Below are positions 58,298-64,000 of a DNA stretch of 64,000 nt, one piece after another; the stretch's first letter is position 1, and each line of letters starts with the position of its first letter. The DNA lies in the NCBI GenBank assembly GCA_003193925.1, contig PSPG01000001.1, forward strand, positions 62,001 through 126,000, given 5' to 3'. Under the pieces are notes generated by a model. That model ran no database searches and was not told the DNA's origin. It saw only the letters and a list, made by a program, of their open reading frames with translations. Both the position numbers and the translations under genes were made by a program. The DNA comes from Candidatus Thalassarchaeum betae. GTDB lineage: Archaea; Thermoplasmatota; Poseidoniia; Poseidoniales; Thalassarchaeaceae.

Positions 58298-61200
58298 ATG
58301 CGCCGACCCACCCGACCCTCAAACGCCCTCTCGATAACCCTAGTCGTTCTGCTACTGGGAATGTCGGCCTCGCTTGCCATTGACTCAGGTGACAGAGCCG
58401 AATTGGCCGTTGACAAGCCCGTCCTTGAGACCCATTCGAATCTGTACTTCCCCGGGTCTCAGGAAGGCTCGATTTATTCCGATTCGACACTAGCCGCGTC
58501 CTCTTTTCACACATGTGTAGTGATGGACGATAAAAAAATGAAATGTTGGGGGGACGGAGTCTCCGGGAAACTAGGAAACGGCTCCTCCCTAGACAAGTAT
58601 GTGCCAGAATACGTCGCATTGGGAGCAAATGGTGGGCCATCTCTAGCCACCGAGCATTTCTCTTACGGGCATTTCTCCCTGGCGCGTATGATTGATGGTT
58701 CAATCCAAGGCTGGGGTGAGAACGGCCAAAACAATATCGGGTGCGATACCACTACCTGCTGGTGGGGAGGAGGACAAAACTTGCCACTTCAAACGAAGAT
58801 GCCAGCCACAAGAACAGCCATACAGGTCTCACCTGGCTTACACCACTCTTGCGCTGTCATGGATGACCTGTCGGTGTGGTGCTGGGGGCAGAACAACTAC
58901 GGGCAGGTAGGAAACGGATACGCCCCTCAGGATGTGACTCAAGGACCGACCAACATCCCCATGCCCACAGGCCGCACCGCCATTGCACTAGCAGGTGGCT
59001 CCCAATACTCCTGCGCCGTCCTCGACGACGGTAGTGCGATGTGCTGGGGCAGTAATGACTACGGCCAACTAGGCACTGGAAATTACGTTGATGTGGACGA
59101 ACCGACAGCAGTCACAGCCGTCCCTTCAAACCGTACTATAGCCGCGATTTCAGCAGCACAGAAGACGACTTGCGCAATACTGGATGACGGCAGTTTGGTC
59201 TGCTGGGGGCGCGGCGAACTCGGCCAATTCGGAGATGGAACCTACACATCATCGTCAACCACCGCTAGGTATGTCTCTCTACCAGCGGGCCGAACTGCGA
59301 TTTCGATTACTACGGGAATGGAACACGTCTGTGCAGTCCTGGATGACCACAGCGCTTGGTGCTGGGGAAACAACTCCTATGGCCAAATCGGTGATGGGAC
59401 CACTACAAACCGACCCATGCCGACTAGTGTCTCCTTCCCAGCAGGTCTGACCGTATCCGTTATCACTACAGGCAGTACTCACACCTGTGCGATTGCATCC
59501 AACGCCTCGGTGTACTGCTGGGGATCGCACGAAGAAGGAGAGCTCGGTTTGGGTCAGCTTAGCACTGGCTATAGAAGAGATAGCGACATCCCTGCGTGGG
59601 TCAACCTGTCGGGTGGAGGGGCTGGACCTGGAGCCCATGCCTCCGTGGGTGAGAGGGACCCTGACCACGACGGCATCATCTCGATCTTTGATTCGACTCC
59701 ATGGCCTGCCGATTCGTGCCCTCCGGGCCAGTATCTGTGGGACCTCCATTGCGTTGACGCGTCTCCGGGTCACTACGTTCCTTACCATGGTATGACCGAG
59801 GAATTCCCTTGCCCCGAGGGGACCTTCAACCCCGATACCGGACAGAGTTCGTGCTACGATACTACCCCCGGTCACTACACAAATTCAACCGGCTCCAGCA
59901 CCCAGACCGACTGTCCGCCAGGTACCTACCAACCGGACTATGGACAAACCTCGTGTTTGGATGTCGATCGCGGCCATTACAGCAATGCAGGTTCAGCCTC
60001 TGGGATACTCTGTCCACCGTCAACCTACCAGCCCGACACCGGACAGCCATCCTGCTCGGATGCCGATCCAGGGCACTACGTCTCCGAGACTGGGCAATTC
60101 GACCAGATCCAATGCTCGCCCGGCACCTACCAGCCGGTGGCCGGTCAGACCAGCTGCTTCTCAGCATCGGAAGGGTACTACGCACCGGGCTTCGGCTCTG
60201 CGGAACAGTTGGTCTGTGAGCCCGGGGCATACTCCCCCTCCACCGGCCTGGACTCCTGTTACCCTGCAGATCCGGGCTACTATGTATACGAGGAACTGGC
60301 GACTGGCCAGACGCCCTGTCCAAAAGGGTCCCATCAGCCTACTCCGGCATCGATAGGGTGCTCGCTGGTCAATCCCGGGCACTACGCTCCAGCACCGGGA
60401 ACCGCATTCGAGATTCCCTGTCCCGCGGGAACCTACCAGCCCGATTCGGGCGCCGACCACTGCATCGACGCCGACATAGGCCACCACGCATCCGGCCCTG
60501 GCAATTTCGATCAATCCCCATGCGATCCGGGAACCTATGCATTCGAGGGTGGCACGGGTGACTGTCTGGCCGCAGACCCCGGGTATTACGTACCCGACTC
60601 AGGGGCGAGCAGCCAGACAGCCTGCGAAGTTGGAGAGCACCAACCGGACTCCGGTGCCCCCACATGCTTGGATAACGAGATCGGGCACTATACCGACCAG
60701 ACCGGGACTGCGGAGCAGATACCGTGCTCACCCGGTACTTACCAGTCTTCGATTGGCCAAACCGCCTGTATAGAAGCCGACTTCGGATTCCACGTACCCT
60801 ACTCAGGCTCTGCTGGGCAGATACCATGCTCGCCTAGTACCTACCAGTCCTCGACCGGTCAGGTGTCCTGCACCGACGCCGAGCCCGGCTATTTCGTCTC
60901 CGAGCACGAAGCCTCAGTGCCATCCGCCTGCGAGCGCGGAACCTATCAATCGGAGGGCGGCCAGACCGAATGCGTAGACGCCGATCCCGGATACTACGTC
61001 CCTTCCATGGGATCACCTTCCCAGACCCCATGTGAGAGGGGAACCTACCAGACTTCAGGTGGACAGCACGAATGCATTGAAGCTGGGCCGGGGTACTACG
61101 TTTCCACGAGTGCAGCACTGTCCCCTACGTCCTGCAGTCCAGGGACCTATCAGGACAGCACCGCCATGATGAGTTGCAAAGAGGCAGATGTGGATCACTA

Positions 61201-61480
61201 CGTCGCTGAATCGGCTGCGGCTGGCCAGAGCAAGTGCGCCGATGGAGACAGCCAACCTGAAAGAGGGCAGACCAGCTGCATAGGGGCCGACAACACGATG
61301 CTCATCATGGGAGGGGTCGCGGTTCTCGCGGTCCTTGCCCTCACTGTGATGTACAGAAACTCGCAGAAGCAGAAGCCCGCGCCGAAGCAGCGGCGTAAGA
61401 AGCGACCGCCTGAAGGCAAGCAACGCAGGCGCAGGCCACCGAAAGGGAAGCGGAGAAAACGCCCTCCGAGCAGCGAGTGA
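58298..61480 (+). CDS. Giant surface protein: RCC1 propeller plus 15-16 cysteine repeats, membrane anchor, basic tail
   Basis: A 1060-residue protein with an N-terminal signal helix (LSITLVVLLLGMSASLAI). Residues about 60-440 hold seven RCC1-like units, each with (C/G)WGxxxxGxxG (CWGDGVSGKLGNG, CWGQNNYGQVGNG, CWGSNDYGQLGTG, CWGNNSYGQIGDG), enough for a closed seven-bladed propeller. A short acidic DPDHDGIISIFD spacer follows. Residues about 474-1000 are a 33-34 residue repeat of the form CxPGTYQPxxGQxSCxxADPGHY, with two cysteines per unit, similar to GCC2/GCC3 or ephrin-receptor-like modules. Then come a membrane helix (MLIMGGVAVLAVLALTVMY) and about 45 residues packed with Lys and Arg. ATG 58298 has AAGGTG upstream. 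Role is likely adhesion or binding at the surface. Confidence 0.88.
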   Translation: MRRPTRPSNALSITLVVLLLGMSASLAIDSGDRAELAVDKPVLETHSNLYFPGSQEGSIYSDSTLAASSFHTCVVMDDKKMKCWGDGVSGKLGNGSSLDKYVPEYVALGANGGPSLATEHFSYGHFSLARMIDGSIQGWGENGQNNIGCDTTTCWWGGGQNLPLQTKMPATRTAIQVSPGLHHSCAVMDDLSVWCWGQNNYGQVGNGYAPQDVTQGPTNIPMPTGRTAIALAGGSQYSCAVLDDGSAMCWGSNDYGQLGTGNYVDVDEPTAVTAVPSNRTIAAISAAQKTTCAILDDGSLVCWGRGELGQFGDGTYTSSSTTARYVSLPAGRTAISITTGMEHVCAVLDDHSAWCWGNNSYGQIGDGTTTNRPMPTSVSFPAGLTVSVITTGSTHTCAIASNASVYCWGSHEEGELGLGQLSTGYRRDSDIPAWVNLSGGGAGPGAHASVGERDPDHDGIISIFDSTPWPADSCPPGQYLWDLHCVDASPGHYVPYHGMTEEFPCPEGTFNPDTGQSSCYDTTPGHYTNSTGSSTQTDCPPGTYQPDYGQTSCLDVDRGHYSNAGSASGILCPPSTYQPDTGQPSCSDADPGHYVSETGQFDQIQCSPGTYQPVAGQTSCFSASEGYYAPGFGSAEQLVCEPGAYSPSTGLDSCYPADPGYYVYEELATGQTPCPKGSHQPTPASIGCSLVNPGHYAPAPGTAFEIPCPAGTYQPDSGADHCIDADIGHHASGPGNFDQSPCDPGTYAFEGGTGDCLAADPGYYVPDSGASSQTACEVGEHQPDSGAPTCLDNEIGHYTDQTGTAEQIPCSPGTYQSSIGQTACIEADFGFHVPYSGSAGQIPCSPSTYQSSTGQVSCTDAEPGYFVSEHEASVPSACERGTYQSEGGQTECVDADPGYYVPSMGSPSQTPCERGTYQTSGGQHECIEAGPGYYVSTSAALSPTSCSPGTYQDSTAMMSCKEADVDHYVAESAAAGQSKCADGDSQPERGQTSCIGADNTMLIMGGVAVLAVLALTVMYRNSQKQKPAPKQRRKKRPPEGKQRRRRPPKGKRRKRPPSSE
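59717..61300 (+). repeat. Tandem cysteine-rich repeat, about 102 bases per unit
   Basis: Fifteen full units and a partial sixteenth run inside the preceding gene, each coding 33-34 residues with a first cysteine in C(P/S/E)xGTYQ and a second in SC. The DNA of the units has diverged, so this is an old array and not a recent expansion. Confidence 0.8.
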
Positions 61481-61523
61481 GAGTCGAGCGCACTTGATAT
61501 GTGCGCGGTCCTCCGCGCCTTCC

Positions 61524-62573
61524 GTGCGAGACTACCCGAGCGACCGCGTCGACCTGCGAAGCGACACTGTCACGCAGCCCACACCCGCGATGCGCGAGGT
61601 GATGGCAGCGGCAGAGGTCGGCGACGACGTATTCGGTGACGATCCCACAGTCATAGAGCTACAGAATCGAATAGCAGAGATGCTCGGAAAGGAGGCTGCG
61701 TTGTTCGTGCCTTCCGGGACGATGTCGAACGCCGTCGCAATCAAATCGCAGACTAGGCCCGGCGATGAGATCGTCACCCATCGCAGGAGCCACATCTACA
61801 TGTACGAGGCCGGCGGCTATGCCGTACTCTCTGGGTGCTCGATATCTTTGGTCGAAGGCGATTGGGGAATGATGTCGCCTGAGGACGTCCAGAATGCCAT
61901 CCGCAAGGTCGAGGGCAGTGATTCGCACTACCCCGAGTGCACCCTGATCTGCGTCGAGAACACCGCCAACGTGGGCGGCGGCTCAATCTACGAGCAGGAC
62001 ACCATGGACGCCATCTGCGAGGTCGCGCATTCGAACGGATGCCGAGCCCATCTCGATGGCGCAAGGCTGTTCAACGCCGTAGTCGCAAGCGGAGTCGATG
62101 CCGCTCGGATGGTCAGGGACTTCGACACCATCTCGATCTGCTTCTCCAAAGGGCTCGGAGCCCCAGTGGGCTCAGTCTTGGTAGGTGACGCCGCGATCAT
62201 CGCAGAAGCTCACAGGTGGCGCAAGATGTTCGGTGGCGGGATGAGGCAGGCGGGTGTGCTTGCAGCTGCCGGGATATACGCCTTGGAGAACAACATCGAG
62301 CGGCTGGCAGAGGACCACGCACGCGCCCGCCGGCTGGCAGAGGCGGTGAACTCGATGGACGGCTACTCGGTGGACCTCGGGGCAGTCCAGACGAACATGG
62401 TATACGTCTCCTGCAAGGAAGGCGGTGCGAGAGCACTCGTCGCGAGCCTCGCTGAGCAGGGCGTCGATGTGCTCGACCTCGAGGAATCCACAATCAGGGC
62501 GGTAATGCACCTGCACATCACCGACGAGGACACCGACAGGGCAATCGCAGCCTTCGAGAACGCTCACATCTGA
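61524..62573 (+). CDS. Low-specificity L-threonine aldolase
   Basis: A PLP enzyme of about 349 residues that splits threonine or allo-threonine to glycine and acetaldehyde. It begins VDLRSDTVTQPTPAMREVM, has VGDDVFGDDPTVIELQ, LFVPSGTMSNAVAI, the cofactor segment HLDGARLFNA and the Schiff-base lysine in SICFSKGLGAPVGS. The frame is open from TTG 61494, but GTG 61524 puts the diagnostic DLRSDTVT close to the N-terminus, as in the family. It follows the giant surface protein by some 40 bases without an obvious link. Confidence 0.93.
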   Translation: MRDYPSDRVDLRSDTVTQPTPAMREVMAAAEVGDDVFGDDPTVIELQNRIAEMLGKEAALFVPSGTMSNAVAIKSQTRPGDEIVTHRRSHIYMYEAGGYAVLSGCSISLVEGDWGMMSPEDVQNAIRKVEGSDSHYPECTLICVENTANVGGGSIYEQDTMDAICEVAHSNGCRAHLDGARLFNAVVASGVDAARMVRDFDTISICFSKGLGAPVGSVLVGDAAIIAEAHRWRKMFGGGMRQAGVLAAAGIYALENNIERLAEDHARARRLAEAVNSMDGYSVDLGAVQTNMVYVSCKEGGARALVASLAEQGVDVLDLEESTIRAVMHLHITDEDTDRAIAAFENAHI

Positions 62574-62611
62574 CCCAAGCCTTTGAGAGCGGGACAGAGC
62601 GGCGATTCACC

Positions 62612-63505
62612 ATGCGAGGCCGCATAGCGCTCGTCCTCATCATCGTGCTGCTCACGCCCGCACCTGGGCAGGCAACCGAGGCAGTCGACCTCTCAGAGAG
62701 CAGAGGCATCGTGGGCGGCCTCGTCATCGACCTCGGACTCGGCGAGCAGGATACCTCGGTCAGTGCTCAGGCCGAGGACCTGCCTCGGGTGGTCGAGGTG
62801 TACACGGCTACGTGGTGCGCTAACTGCGTCGGCGCCGAGCACGCGCTCGACGAGGCGATTGAGGGCGAGAACGCCGTGGTCCTCTCTCACCACCGTTCGA
62901 TCGGCGAGGTCGAAGACCCCTTCGGCACACAGGACGGGGACTGGCGCTGGGAAGACCTGTACGGTAGTGCCTCCCAAGAGGTAACCGGGCTCATGAGAGC
63001 CGCCCCGACCATGGTCTTCGACGGCTGCAGGGTCAAGGTCGGGACCTCTCCCAGCGGAGACTCGCTACAGACGGATTACGAAGAACTCCTCGCATTGCCG
63101 ATGCCCGTTTCAGGTGCGGAGTCATCGACTCTGACTTGGACGGGTAACAACAACTCGGGCACGGTTGGCTGGGGCTTCTCCTTCGCCCCCGCGGAGACGA
63201 CCAGTTGGGTTCACCGGTTGATGGTCGTCGAGGCGGTCGCGAACTTCCCCGAGGGCAGCAACGGCTTAGAGGACTACACCACCGTCGTCAGGGAGGTGGT
63301 GACTCTCAATGGAGACGATGGCAGCATGGCGCTGGAACTGCCAGCGGCCTGGGATGGAGACGACCTCTATCTGGTTCTGCTGCATGAGTGGACAACTGTG
63401 GCTGAGGAGGCTGACGGCGGCATTCTCAGCGCTCTTCCAGGCCTTGGAATGCTCACTCTCCTGCCAATCCTGGCAGCTCTCCTGCCTTCCCGCAGAGAGC
63501 GCTGA
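62612..63505 (+). CDS. Secreted thioredoxin-like protein with C-terminal sorting-signal-like tail
   Basis: A 297-residue protein with a signal peptide (IALVLIIVLLTPAPGQA). Next is a thioredoxin-like domain around residues 58-160 with CxxC in TATWCANCVGAEHAL and a cis-Pro candidate in APTMVFDG. A beta-rich domain follows. The C-terminus, LPGLGMLTLLPILAALLPSRRER, is a Pro-Gly start, a short hydrophobic helix and arginines (given here as two pieces: LPGLGMLTLLPILAALL then PSRRER). That layout is like archaeal PGF-CTERM tails processed by archaeosortase. It probably acts outside the membrane on disulfides, perhaps those of the cysteine-rich surface proteins in this window. Confidence 0.78.
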   Translation: MRGRIALVLIIVLLTPAPGQATEAVDLSESRGIVGGLVIDLGLGEQDTSVSAQAEDLPRVVEVYTATWCANCVGAEHALDEAIEGENAVVLSHHRSIGEVEDPFGTQDGDWRWEDLYGSASQEVTGLMRAAPTMVFDGCRVKVGTSPSGDSLQTDYEELLALPMPVSGAESSTLTWTGNNNSGTVGWGFSFAPAETTSWVHRLMVVEAVANFPEGSNGLEDYTTVVREVVTLNGDDGSMALELPAAWDGDDLYLVLLHEWTTVAEEADGGILSALPGLGMLTLLPILAALLPSRRER

Positions 63506-63565
63506 TTTCTTACCTGCGGCTACTTCTCCTCAGGTGGGTTGAATAACCCCGCCTTGCCATTGCGC

Positions 63566-64000
63566 ATGCTCGGTGATGCCATGACTTCCACACCTCCACT
63601 TCAAGTGACCAGCGAGGAGGTCTCCCGCGGAGCTACCCCGTCTTGGCTGATGGAGCACATGATGCATCAGGCGCTGGGTCCGACGGACACCGAATCAGGT
63701 GGCTCCGGGCGAATTCTGGTAGTCTATCCGACTGAGGAGTCCCGCAGGCAGACCATGTCTCTGCTCGATGGAGCAGGCACCGCTGTCGACCGGACACTGC
63801 ATCACACGGTCGAGTCGCTGAAGTCCTCCCTAGTCGCAGACCTGCGACTGCCGAGGGTGTTGACCAAGGGGGGCGCCTTCGATCTGATTCTGCACGAGGC
63901 GTGCCGTCAGGGGGCGGCGGGACTCGCCTTTCCGCTAATCAACCCTCTGCCCGACATGAACTGGGGTAGGGGGAAGACGGCGGCTCTGGCAGAATTGCAC
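63566..64000 (+). CDS. N-terminal part of a probable UvrD/AddB-like helicase-nuclease, cut by window edge
   Basis: The frame is open from ATG 63566 (or ATG 63581) to the end of the window, giving 145 residues. The start, with TPSWLMEHMMHQAL, ILVVYPTEESRRQTMSLL, HHTVESLKSSLVADLRLPRV and FDLILHEACRQGA, resembles the N-terminal part of AddB-type or RecB-like proteins, in which the Walker A is degenerate. The identification rests on this weak pattern only; the C-terminus is out of view. Confidence 0.45.
   Translation, partial: MLGDAMTSTPPLQVTSEEVSRGATPSWLMEHMMHQALGPTDTESGGSGRILVVYPTEESRRQTMSLLDGAGTAVDRTLHHTVESLKSSLVADLRLPRVLTKGGAFDLILHEACRQGAAGLAFPLINPLPDMNWGRGKTAALAELH

Noticed and set aside
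59717-61300. Possible CRISPR-like or recent tandem repeat array
   Set aside because: The periodicity is about 102 bases with all units diverged and in one reading frame with conserved cysteines, so it is a protein repeat.

Overview
This window looks like a piece of a planktonic marine archaeal chromosome, most probably Marine Group II (Candidatus Poseidoniales, Euryarchaeota). That placement is inferred from gene content, not from a marker tree. Archaeal information genes are present: ribosomal proteins L18e, L13 and S9 with RNA polymerase subunit N in one operon, the MCM helicase, GatE, Trm1, Pth2 and two PAC2-family proteins. They sit beside bacterial-type metabolic genes (isocitrate dehydrogenase, fatty-acid beta-oxidation, NAD-dependent DNA ligase, NfuA, PurM, a Liv-type ABC importer) and very large acidic surface proteins with calcium-type aspartate repeats. 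The DNA is GC-rich and extremely compact. Several convergent gene pairs have directly abutting stop codons, and many starts use a GGTGA-type ribosome-binding site, sometimes with TTG or GTG.

Layout. 0-2.2 kb: end of icd, a DEAD-box helicase and a small EF-Tu-domain-2-like protein. 2.3-9.4 kb: a beta-oxidation operon (thiolase, fused hydroxyacyl-CoA dehydrogenase/enoyl-CoA hydratase, acyl-CoA dehydrogenase, acyl-CoA-binding protein, DUF4442 hotdog protein, FMN oxidoreductase). 9.4-16.6 kb: a 1136-residue PIN-domain protein, a DUF4079-like membrane protein, a DHH phosphoesterase, a Nudix hydrolase, a cobalamin adenosyltransferase and two proteins of unknown role. 16.7-24.7 kb: a 2660-residue cell-surface protein. 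24.8-26.5 kb: ribosomal protein operon and tRNA-Pro. 26.5-39.7 kb: ligA, PAC2, RecB-like nuclease, DnaQ-like exonuclease, a PKD lipoprotein, two tRNA-Arg genes, a thioesterase, a pentapeptide protein, a second PAC2, nfuA, moaA, trm1 and purM. 39.9-48.8 kb: a rearranged Liv-type importer. 48.8-55.5 kb: a PPC-domain protein, mcm with a structured leader, gatE, a DUF4430 protein with an ECF S-component, and pth2. 55.6-64 kb: a degenerate aquaporin-like protein, cysteine dioxygenase, an aminotransferase, a giant RCC1/cysteine-repeat surface protein, threonine aldolase, a secreted thioredoxin-like protein and the start of a helicase/nuclease-like gene.

The most unusual locus is the importer at 39.9-48.8 kb. 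Its lipoprotein carries what reads as a circularly permuted amino-acid-binding domain (SBP_bac_3, C-terminal part before N-terminal part) followed by two complete LivK-type binding domains. The two permeases are fused into one polypeptide with extra extracytoplasmic loops holding cysteine pairs. The LivG ATPase has a hydrophobic hairpin inserted between its Q-loop region and its signature motif. A strong hairpin separates the binding-protein gene from the permease gene. Other points of interest are an intact type-1 copper domain inside the aspartate-repeat array of the giant protein, a possible structured RNA in front of mcm, and a cysteine dioxygenase that keeps the residues of the Cys-Tyr cofactor.

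No rRNA, CRISPR array, insertion sequence, integrase or phage gene was seen. All family calls are from reading the sequence; no database search was run.
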